Shown: one piece after another, positions 44,601 through 50,462 of the stretch
How the letters are laid out: every line of letters begins with the position of its first letter
How positions within the stretch are numbered: the stretch's first letter is position 1
The notes under the pieces: generated by a model
What the model saw: only the letters and a program-made list of their open reading frames with translations
The model's database searches: none
Told to the model about the DNA's origin: nothing
Source: Hoylesella marshii DSM 16973 = JCM 13450
GTDB lineage: Bacteria; Bacteroidota; Bacteroidia; Bacteroidales; Bacteroidaceae
Assembly (NCBI RefSeq): GCF_000146675.1
Contig: NZ_GL397214.1
Coordinates: forward strand, 745,987 to 796,448
Length of the DNA stretch: 50,462 nucleotides
Reading direction: 5' to 3'
Program-made: the position numbers and the translations under genes

Positions 44601-47600
44601 ATAGACACCTTTCTTGATGTTGATGGTCACAGGTCCATCAATACCCTCTTTGAGTGCATCGATAGCAGACTGAATGGTGGCATACTGCTGGCCTTGTCCT
44701 ACAATGAGCGTTCCATTCTTACCGGCCTTCACCTCGGTAGAGGCAGTAACGGCAGTAGCTGGTGTTACATCGGAACCCGAAACGGTGATGCCGTTCAGTT
44801 GTGCTGAAACAGCCGTGCCAATGGTTGCCGTGGCCTTCACGTCATAGGTAATCCAGAAATGATAGGTACCCTTATCGGCAATGGTGTATTGTCCGTTCAC
44901 GACGTAAGGCACACTCGATGCCGAACCGAACACATTGTTTTCGGCAAACGATGCTTCCTTGTCCGTCTGGTATACGTGTACGTTGGAAACGACAGCCTCG
45001 CCGGTTGCCCCCACATTGAACTTCGTCACATCGAGCGTTCCCTTATCACCCTCGACAGCCATCTGCACATGCAACATGCGCACGTTTGTCTGTCCTTTCA
45101 TGATTTTGGCGGGAGCGGTGGCTTCCACACTGACTGACTGCACAGACAGCTGTGCGGGAGTAAAGGCACTTACCTCTATTTCAAAGCCCTCACCTACGGT
45201 CGTCTTGGTCACGTATTTAATGGTGAGCTTGCCATCTGCGGCCTTAGAAACAATCTCCGTGCCTTCCGATTTCCTGTCTAAGAGGAAGTCTTCTTTCTCT
45301 TTTACACGGTCGCCGTAGTACACATACATCTTATCGGCATAAGTGAGATGCCAGCTTTTGGCGAGCAGTTTCACGACGTCGCCCGCCGTCTTCGGGGCAA
45401 AAGTGATGGTACCGGTAAAGTTTCTCGACTCATCACCCGCGGGTCCGCCATCGTCATATACCAAGAGAGAGGTGCCGGCAGCAATAACTTTCTCGTCGTT
45501 GGCTCCGCTTTTCAGTGAATAGAGATTCTTTATCACGCGTTCACCGTCAGGGTCGGCTGTTGTCACCGCTTGTTCCGTGCCCGATACCTTGACACCTGTC
45601 ACGGCGGCATCGAGTTTGTCTTCGGCCTTGGCATCAGCTTTCACGTCGTAATGGACGCGGAACCAGTTGTTGCCTTCCGACAGTTGGAACGGTGTAGCCA
45701 GCGGTAGAACCACGGTGGCATCACCGGCTGTAAGAGAAGTAAGGGTGACTAATGGCGTGGCAGAAAGTACCTGATTATCGGTTCCTGCACTAAAGACAGC
45801 CACCTTGTCTATATTCTTCTGCGAACCTTTCAGGTTGAGGGTAACGGCTTGCAATTCGAGTGCATTTTTATCGCCGGCAGTCTGCACGTTGAAGCTCAAC
45901 ACGGCTTTGTCTTTCTCGCCCGCAGAGACGATATCGGTTGATGCCTGCTCTGCCGTGACGGTACCCAATGTCATGGGTTTCGACTGATACTCTTTCACCT
46001 GTGCTACAAAGCCTTCGCCAAGGTAATAAGAGGTGGAAGACTTGGGATTGAACACGATGGTCAATGCACCATCGGCCGATGTAGAACGCAAGATATGACC
46101 GGGGCCTTTGTCTTTGTCGGCAGCCGACGAGAGTTCCCACAAGGGCGTACCTGTAGCGTTCTTGCCGCTGTAGACGCGGAAAACAGCTCTCGTCTGGAAA
46201 TTATTGCTGCTATAATAGAGATTGAACTTCGAGAAGTCTATCTGCACCACATGTCCTGCATGGGCAGGCACGAACGTTGTCACACGGTCGGATGTACCGC
46301 CCTCATACTTATTACTATGGAAGGAATTGGGTTGCGACTTAAATTCCATCGTTCCGTTTACCGTCTTTGTACGGCTGCCCTCTAAGGCAAACACCATATT
46401 CTGCACGGTACGGTCGCCGTCGGGATTGCCATTGGCAAATGTATGCGTGGCATTTTCAAACGTCACGGACACGGCCGTAGCGTCTATCTTTTGGCCATTG
46501 ACGGCTAATTCCTGCACATCGTAAACAAGCCAGAAGTAGTTGTCGCCCTCCATCAGTTCCATTTCCGAAGCGGCCTGAATGGTGAACGCGTCGGCGGTCA
46601 CTGCCGTCTCGCCCACTTTCTTAGCTGTAGAGAAAGCATTGCTTGTCTTCGTATAATATAAGGTGGCTTTAGCTACTTGTGCAAACGTGTTGTTGGTAGT
46701 GAACTTAAAGTTTTTCACTTTCAACACGGGCGAGGTGTTCTCTGTGGTCAACTTCACGGAGAGTATCTGCTCGTCGGTGTCGCCGGCACATACCGTACCT
46801 TCGGTTATCTGTTTCACCTCGGCGGCTTTCACGGTCATGGGCTGCGGCGTAAATTGCGACACGATGGCCTCGAAACCGTCGTCGGTATTGCTGTTGTCGC
46901 TCTTGAAAACCACGGTCAGTGCGCCGTCGGCCGACGTAGAACGCACCGTGCCCGTATTGTCTTTGACAAATGTGCGTAGCAGTGCGCTGGGCTTCACATC
47001 CTTTCCGCTGTAGACGGAAATGCTTTGCTTATAGATAGAACCATAGGCTATCTTCATCTTCGTGAAGTCTACCATCACTTTCTTGGTGCCATCTGCGGGC
47101 AAGAAGGTAATCTTGCCGTTGAATCCGGCCGACACCTTACCGTCTTTTCCACCATCGTCGTAAAAATTGAGCGGCGTATTGCCCACCGTTACCGTTTGGT
47201 CTTCATTGGACATGAGCACGACAGAGGGTACAGAAACCGTGACGGGCGATGCAGCCGTAAAGCCGCTGATGCCTGCAGGCTGTGCCTTGGTGGCAAGCCC
47301 CGATATGTTTACCTGCACCTTGGCACCGATGGCGGCATCGCCTTTGAAACTGCCGACGACGGAATAGGTGTTGCGTCCTTCGACCAACGCGTCTTCCAAA
47401 GTAAAGGTATAGGTCGTGCCGTTTTGCGTCAGTGTGGCAGCGAGGGGTTCTGCATTGTTGAAGCTCTTGGCATCGCCTTTATAGAGTTTCAACGTCATAG
47501 GGTCTACCGCACTTTCGTTGATGGGTAAGGTAAAGTTTACCTGCGTCAGTGCATCTGCATTGCTGAAGCCCGCGGTCTGTACGTAGGCCGTAGCGAGATT

Positions 47601-48230
47601 GATGTTGGAACGCAATGTAGGCGTGGCCGACACATGGTCGTAAGAAGAGCCTGCACCCGTTATGTGCATGGGCGTTGTGCTCACACATTTCACCTTAGCT
47701 ACCCAGCCGTCGCAATCAACGGCATCGTAGAAGAGGAAGCCCACAGCGATGGAGCCATCGACAGCCGACGAGGTGTACACCTTATTTGTATGCGTACCTG
47801 TCAGTTCGCCGAGCACGTTGCCCGCGGGCAACTTCATGTCCGAGAACTTCGGTTGCTGCTTGGTGAAAGGGAACTTGTTTTCGGGATCGGGGTCTCCGGA
47901 ATACACTTTGAGCAGGGCGGGCGTAGAGGTTGTCGAACCTTTCAGCTCCACTTTCTCAAAGGTAATCTGGATAACTTGTCCGGCCACAGCTGGTTTGAAT
48001 ACCGTCATGGACTGGGCTTGGTAGCCATCGTCCTCGTCTACTTCAATCTTCCCCGTTCCTTCGGGGTCGTAGTAGGTGATTTCCTGCCCTTGAGCTACCG
48101 TGATGGTTTTCTTGCCCAAAAGGGTTTGGTTCACCGTGTTGCCGCTTTGCGCCTGTGCCTGTATGGGCACCGACAACAATAACGGCAGTAGGGCGAATGC
48201 CCAAAACAATGCGTAAAATCTTTTTTTCAT
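41649..48230 (-). CDS. giant multidomain T9SS-secreted surface protein with DUF4465-like domain
   Basis: A 2193-aa protein with signal peptide (1-28, ending QAQAQ). The first half alternates about four CUB-like beta modules (roughly 40-185, 335-465, 610-765, 905-1020; hallmarks YYDPEGTG, FYDDGG, VYDDGG, LKVYSGD) with about four modules resembling the BNR_assoc_N domain of Bacteroidales sialidases (VTFENATHTFANGNPDGDR, VHYDVKADAKAED). A right-handed beta-helix follows (about 1177-1617, QYATIQSAIDALKEG, then many VSGNTF/ILNNTI rungs), then Fn3-like and Ig-like domains. About 1813-2023 resembles DUF4465 (TYDGAHMLRDQFN, GFYITNTAWVVDAVKNGDG). It ends in a T9SS type A sorting domain (about 2113-2193). 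It lies downstream of a cobalamin riboswitch, so surface capture of corrinoids is a reasonable hypothesis. No catalytic residues for the beta-helix were identified. Confidence 0.8.
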   Translation of the reverse strand: MKKRFYALFWAFALLPLLLSVPIQAQAQSGNTVNQTLLGKKTITVAQGQEITYYDPEGTGKIEVDEDDGYQAQSMTVFKPAVAGQVIQITFEKVELKGSTTSTPALLKVYSGDPDPENKFPFTKQQPKFSDMKLPAGNVLGELTGTHTNKVYTSSAVDGSIAVGFLFYDAVDCDGWVAKVKCVSTTPMHITGAGSSYDHVSATPTLRSNINLATAYVQTAGFSNADALTQVNFTLPINESAVDPMTLKLYKGDAKSFNNAEPLAATLTQNGTTYTFTLEDALVEGRNTYSVVGSFKGDAAIGAKVQVNISGLATKAQPAGISGFTAASPVTVSVPSVVLMSNEDQTVTVGNTPLNFYDDGGKDGKVSAGFNGKITFLPADGTKKVMVDFTKMKIAYGSIYKQSISVYSGKDVKPSALLRTFVKDNTGTVRSTSADGALTVVFKSDNSNTDDGFEAIVSQFTPQPMTVKAAEVKQITEGTVCAGDTDEQILSVKLTTENTSPVLKVKNFKFTTNNTFAQVAKATLYYTKTSNAFSTAKKVGETAVTADAFTIQAASEMELMEGDNYFWLVYDVQELAVNGQKIDATAVSVTFENATHTFANGNPDGDRTVQNMVFALEGSRTKTVNGTMEFKSQPNSFHSNKYEGGTSDRVTTFVPAHAGHVVQIDFSKFNLYYSSNNFQTRAVFRVYSGKNATGTPLWELSSAADKDKGPGHILRSTSADGALTIVFNPKSSTSYYLGEGFVAQVKEYQSKPMTLGTVTAEQASTDIVSAGEKDKAVLSFNVQTAGDKNALELQAVTLNLKGSQKNIDKVAVFSAGTDNQVLSATPLVTLTSLTAGDATVVLPLATPFQLSEGNNWFRVHYDVKADAKAEDKLDAAVTGVKVSGTEQAVTTADPDGERVIKNLYSLKSGANDEKVIAAGTSLLVYDDGGPAGDESRNFTGTITFAPKTAGDVVKLLAKSWHLTYADKMYVYYGDRVKEKEDFLLDRKSEGTEIVSKAADGKLTIKYVTKTTVGEGFEIEVSAFTPAQLSVQSVSVEATAPAKIMKGQTNVRMLHVQMAVEGDKGTLDVTKFNVGATGEAVVSNVHVYQTDKEASFAENNVFGSASSVPYVVNGQYTIADKGTYHFWITYDVKATATIGTAVSAQLNGITVSGSDVTPATAVTASTEVKAGKNGTLIVGQGQQYATIQSAIDALKEGIDGPVTINIKKGVYKEHILVPEVPGMSPANTLTIQSESGDYHDVKIYYEIYTEPKYDGTVKEEDRGVFTFDGADYTTLRGVELTTTNLKHPSVVFMRNMSRHVTIDGCYIHTAMTTTFQQSIKLIYQTARDKAYQNNDYLTVKNCLLEGGYTGVHLAGTGYVNLPKQIGGVVSGNTFRHQGSKAIYVVREQDVQILNNTIENTSTDKSDFNGIDIDAEGAVRVEGNMIHLATDNYAEGLYVRSINGTATTPACIVNNDICVNAKISTTNGIYLKFASSHLAIAYNTIRITGTAKSSALYFDNEMGEDVNVVNNVLQNEAGGYVYSFKQAKYVKTAKYAHNVLFTTGTVLANDKSDIKTLAEWKAKSDEADSYNEKVTFLSADVLAPAAKGHLLTAQPLAYVATDIEGTARNASTPTIGAYEYNDAAAVPTLMSGYPQVNDITDTDASLYLKADKAGKAHILVKKASETAPTKAEVLAATKTVGLHKGAVVSTSLTSLTKNEEYIAYIVLQDLRGNAGEVVATSKFKASKEQIAEAKDPKVKAEDQTVALGSPVTLKATATEGTPPYNVKWFNGKREEVSATVTPTECDDYVVIVTDKNGKTASDTCRITVTGDAVTATFENLYLDNDAHWLKAGDDISFVSGTYRFAHNYYPDIATWCNFTYSNATAGTYDGAHMLRDQFNSATTSGVDGSANYLVAYPQGGSIDVLNKADGDSIRGFYITNTAWVVDAVKNGDGMSSVAGGFKKGDYYKVTITGKHADGTKAQVDYYLADYRSNNAADHYYLDTWQWVDLRSLGKVKDLTFKLSGTKKNSFGLTTPMYFCMDNLNGHRKITDAPVQPVSSTIKLSDLFTLDGSSATVTYALADALAPTVKSQVEITADGHLKISGSKSETFSVLVSATQKGKIQFVRIPVSYTTGIDGADASVGVLNVFVDNERIYVSGLTGTATAHIFTANGVLVTTLTASGNVSSVHSETMNAGVYVVKVTTDGRSTTRRVVIR

Positions 48231-48434
48231 TGCTGGTTATGATAAATGTTGGTTGATTGGTTTTATTTCTTTGTTTTACTTCTCTGTCCGAGCGAAAGAA
48301 GGAAATGTCGGCAAGTGCTTATCCGGCGTTCATCGCCCGTGTTATCAGGAGATGCCGCCTCTTTTCATCTTTCAACTACTTAGAGAGCTGTTGATAGCTC
48401 ACCACTATGACAGACGACTTCTTTAACGAGTAAG

Positions 48435-49493
48435 TTACTTGACGATAACCTTGAGTACCGTTCCGTCAGACATGCGCACGATGTTCACACCTCGCAGCGG
48501 CGCATCGAGTTTGCGGCCGTCTATGCTGTAGCGTCCCACCTCTACGGCATCGGCCGACGTCACTCCATTGATGCTCGTGGCAATGGCAGCCAACGATTCT
48601 TCCAAATGCAGGTCTTCTGCGCCTAACACCTCCGTAGAGGTTTCGCCGAGCCAACCGCACATCTGGTTCATACCATTGTAGACGCGTATGAAGTCTACGA
48701 AATCTATCTTCACCGGATTACGATGCGCATCTACCGCCCAATCGAAATCGAAACTGCACGCATCGCGGTCGCTGTTGGGTTTGTTGTCCACATAGCCGTA
48801 TCTAAAGAAGTATTGCACCCAGTATTGCGAACCCGATTTACCTATATCCCAACCATTCTGCGGCAGACGTGTGCCTTTGAAAGTTGTCATGGGCGGGAGC
48901 CACAGGGGATAGAACTCTTGGGCGTGAAATTGGTTGCGTTCCACCTTTCCCGAATTGCCTTGATTGTCTGTCCACGGGATGTCTTCCATATCCTTGCGGG
49001 TATAAGTCAATTCATAGCCATAGACGACTTTGCCCACACTGTCTACATCGCAGCTGCCGGAAAGTTCATACCACGGATCATCAGGCTTGCCGTTGCCATT
49101 CACATCCTTGGAAACCATCACGATACCGGGTTCGCAACTGCCCCTTCCGGTACCGGAAGAAAAGGCATTTCCCATGATGTAGACATCTTTCTTGCCCTTG
49201 ATATTGGCAATGCTGTGGTCGAAATGGAAAGTCACATATCCACCATAGGCACCCAGCGTAATGAGTGTTCTTTGGTCATTGGCCAAACATTTGGTACATT
49301 TCTCGGCCATCTTTTCGGGTGTATCGTCCTTTTCGTATTCAGGAAGTTTGTTTACGAACTGACCCGGCGCGGGAACATATTCATCCACGGCCTTGATGTA
49401 GATGCTGTGCGTAGGCACATCGTCTTTTCGCTGAGCTGATACCCATGTGGCAATCGATATGCCCAACACACATAGAAGTAGAGATTTTTTCAT
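48435..49493 (-). CDS. secreted surface protein of a cobalamin-riboswitch operon
   Basis: A 352-aa exported protein. A signal peptide (1-20, ending WVSAQ) is followed by one globular domain. Segments such as LGAYGGYVTFHFDHSIANIKGKKDVYIMGNAFSSG and SCEPGIVMVSKDVNGNGKPDDPWYELSGS are familiar to me from Bacteroidetes surface proteins in vitamin B12 loci, where they are usually called cell surface protein. The C-terminus (YSIDGRKLDAPLRGVNIVRMSDG) looks like a short Prevotella-type T9SS sorting tail. It is the first structural gene after the riboswitch, and 204 bp separate it from the giant protein gene. A role in corrinoid binding is inferred from regulation, not from recognised residues. Confidence 0.75.
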   Translation of the reverse strand: MKKSLLLCVLGISIATWVSAQRKDDVPTHSIYIKAVDEYVPAPGQFVNKLPEYEKDDTPEKMAEKCTKCLANDQRTLITLGAYGGYVTFHFDHSIANIKGKKDVYIMGNAFSSGTGRGSCEPGIVMVSKDVNGNGKPDDPWYELSGSCDVDSVGKVVYGYELTYTRKDMEDIPWTDNQGNSGKVERNQFHAQEFYPLWLPPMTTFKGTRLPQNGWDIGKSGSQYWVQYFFRYGYVDNKPNSDRDACSFDFDWAVDAHRNPVKIDFVDFIRVYNGMNQMCGWLGETSTEVLGAEDLHLEESLAAIATSINGVTSADAVEVGRYSIDGRKLDAPLRGVNIVRMSDGTVLKVIVK

Positions 49494-49541
49494 AAGTCTT
49501 TATATTAAAGGGTTAAAACTTTATCGAAACAAGAAGAACAT

Positions 49542-49682
49542 CTATACAAGAGCTTGTCCGTGCATACCCCGATATTGCAGGCACCGCAGGCAAGATATGC
49601 CGCACAGACCACTGCGCCGCATATACGCCTGCGTCGCAACAGTCATTGCATTGAGCAATGCCCATGTTCGTCTTTTCTTCAT
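49542..49682 (-). CDS. candidate 46-aa cysteine-containing small protein
   Basis: An ATG-started 46-codon frame between the riboswitch and the 352-aa gene. It begins MKKRRTWALLNAMTVATQAYM, a basic then hydrophobic start like a short export signal or membrane anchor, and continues with CGISCLRC and a tail ending GQALV. The cysteine spacing (CxxxCxxC) is what metal or iron-sulfur sites use, though the peptide is very short. It lies 58 bp after the riboswitch 3' end and 48 bp before the next start. I do not recognise a family. Confidence 0.45.
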   Translation of the reverse strand: MKKRRTWALLNAMTVATQAYMRRSGLCGISCLRCLQYRGMHGQALV

Positions 49683-49739
49683 CTTAAGATTGGATTAACT
49701 TCTCTGGCCTTCTCCACGAGACCCGAAGAAATATCATGA

Positions 49740-49909
49740 TACAATGGCAGGTCTTCTGACTACACCGTCCGAAAGCGAACACCTTCCCGACCCTATACCG
49801 GCATCAGTGGCACATCGTTCGCCTCGCGAAAAGGACGGTTCACAGCAGCGGGACTGTCCGGGAGTTACACCCGATTCCCTTTTCATCACCGATGATGGTG
49901 AACCTATTG
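49740..49909 (-). promoter_or_regulatory. cobalamin (adenosylcobalamin) riboswitch
   Basis: Read on the minus strand, the conserved aptamer blocks occur in the right order: GGGAATCGGGTGTAACTCCCG with ACAGTCCCGCTGCTGTGA (P3-P4 core), GTGCCACTGATGC (the B12 box GCCACTG), GGTCGGGAAGGTG, and the closing GTCAGAAGACCTGCC. Transcription should begin near 49909 from the promoter at 49916. When corrinoid binds, expression of the downstream genes is expected to fall. Sequence after the aptamer (TATCATGATATTTC and the paired CTTC/GAAG segments) may form the expression platform. Confidence 0.93.
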
Positions 49910-49915
49910 CACGTG

Positions 49916-49947
49916 CAAAAGTAAGCATCTTTTCAGAAAGATGCAAA
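49916..49947 (-). promoter_or_regulatory. promoter of the cobalamin-riboswitch operon
   Basis: On the minus strand TTTG (49944-49947), 20 bp, then TACTTTTG (49916-49923). It precedes the aptamer directly, and the MITE copy 2 begins only 30 bp beyond its -33 box. Confidence 0.8.
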
Positions 49948-49977
49948 CTTTTCCAACAGAAAAACAGAATAAGAGAT

Positions 49978-50287
49978 ATGCGAGTTCGGGATAAGGCCAT
50001 CTGGGCTGTAAGCCCCGACGGGACGTAAGACCTTAGGCAGGGTGTGAAGCTCGTAAGAGCTTAACCCCTGATAAGCATGTGTAGAAAGATGAACCCCGTA
50101 GGGGTAACGGAAGATGGAGGCATAGTGTTCTGCCGCCCCTTGCTTCCTCTCCGTTTCAGCGAACTTCGTTTCAGGGCTTAGATAGCGAGAATCCACGACA
50201 CAGGGGCTGCGCTATCACTTACCCCTGTCTAACGTCTGTCGCCCCTTTGGGGCTATTGGATAAGATTCTCTTATCCCGAATTCGCGT
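49978..50287. mobile_element. MITE-like element, copy 2
   Basis: A 310-bp non-coding element in the same orientation as the copy at 15043 and closely similar along its whole length. Its termini read ATGCGAGTTCGGGATAAG and CTTATCCCGAATTCGCGT, the same terminal inverted repeats with two changes. Perfect 7-bp direct repeats AAGAGAT flank it (49971-49977 and 50288-50294). Internal hairpins are kept, for example CCCCGTAGGGG where copy 1 has CCCCATAGGGG, and AAGCTC/GAGCTT around GTAA. It inserted just upstream of the cobalamin-riboswitch promoter. Confidence 0.88.
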
Positions 50288-50341
50288 AAGAGATAAAGCT
50301 ATCCAGCCAAAAGTCAAAGGAATTTATCTCTAAAAATAGGC

Positions 50342-50462
50342 AGTTGCTCAACTGTCTGTTCATACTTGCCCAACTGTCTGAAAATAGTTGGCCGACTCTG
50401 CATGAAAAGTTGGCCAACTTTGCGCAAATAGTTGGCCAACTTTTTCCAACGAGTTGCCCAAC
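50342..50462. repeat. 22-bp tandem repeat array F (at least 6 units)
   Basis: Units start at 50342, 50364, 50386, 50408, 50430 and 50452, exactly 22 bp apart, and the array runs off the window. The core is the perfect dyad AGTTGGCCAACT in two units, with variants AGTTGCTCAACT, ACTTGCCCAACT and AGTTGGCCGACT; the remaining 10 bp differ in each unit. Confidence 0.88.

Noticed and set aside
49933..50196. 87-codon frame within MITE copy 2 that shares SPETKFAETERKQGA-like text with copy 1
   Set aside because: In copy 1 the same frame has stop codons, and the differences between copies keep RNA pairing more than codons. Treated as non-coding.
3697..50462. 22-bp arrays as CRISPR
   Set aside because: Units are contiguous with no spacer of typical length, repeats are imperfect, and no cas genes are present.
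1..50462. tRNA, rRNA or tmRNA genes
   Set aside because: I looked for TpsiC-arm-like sequences and conserved rRNA blocks and saw none that could be supported; a tRNAscan run would be decisive.

Overview
The window reads as chromosomal DNA of a Bacteroidales bacterium, most likely a Prevotella-type (Prevotellaceae) species. Reasons: the promoters have the Bacteroidetes form (TTG or TTTG, about 18-23 bp, then TAnnTTTG); there is a SpeB/interpain-like C10 protease; several secreted proteins end in type IX secretion (T9SS) sorting domains; the order purH-mreBCD-mrdA-rodA is one I associate with Bacteroidales; and two integrases at the left edge are of the Bacteroidetes CTnDOT-like type. No tRNA, rRNA or CRISPR array was recognised.

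Layout. (1) 1-3.1 kb is the integrase end of an integrative/conjugative element that runs off the left edge: two tandem tyrosine recombinases and a DUF1896 protein. (2) 3.9-10 kb, minus strand, is a housekeeping run: a YgiQ-type radical SAM protein, a small unknown protein, a large secreted amidase/golvesin-domain protein, a PlsC-like acyltransferase and another small unknown protein. (3) xerD stands alone on plus at 10.3 kb. (4) 11.5-15 kb, minus, has a LolC/FtsX-type permease and a fused ResB-CcsA cytochrome c synthase. (5) 15.9-20.4 kb, minus, is a porin / imelysin lipoprotein / di-haem oxidoreductase lipoprotein operon. (6) 20.7-23.4 kb is a C10 cysteine protease. (7) 24-28.5 kb, plus, starts with an unusual hemerythrin-LuxR regulator and continues with the three-gene GDP-L-fucose pathway (manC, gmd, fcl). 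(8) A nitroreductase (minus) is followed on plus by a stand-alone IMP cyclohydrolase and the complete rod-shape operon mreB-mreC-mreD-mrdA-rodA. (9) 37-40.7 kb, minus, is etfB-etfA-acyl-CoA dehydrogenase. (10) ridA. (11) 41.6-49.9 kb, minus, is a cobalamin-riboswitch operon encoding a 352-aa secreted protein and a 2193-aa multidomain T9SS cargo protein.

Most of the unexplained signal is intergenic. Two copies of a ~310-bp non-coding element (15043-15351, 49978-50287) have near-perfect 18-bp terminal inverted repeats, extensive internal pairing, and different 7-bp target-site duplications (ATATCAT, AAGAGAT). They form a previously mobile MITE family; one copy lies 23 bp upstream of the cytochrome c synthase gene and the other just upstream of the B12-riboswitch promoter. 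Seven intergenic arrays share an exact or near-exact 22-bp period but have different unit sequences at different loci (3697, 11241, 23546, 36518, 36664, 40908, 50342). A ~42-bp-period array of ten units lies at 15377-15795. A compact promoter/structured RNA/U-tract unit at 23705-23869 may be a small RNA or encode a 38-aa peptide, and a 46-aa cysteine-containing ORF sits between the riboswitch and its first structural gene.

All calls come from reading the sequence by eye and from memory of protein families. No database search was run, so domain limits and family names for the less conserved proteins are approximate.
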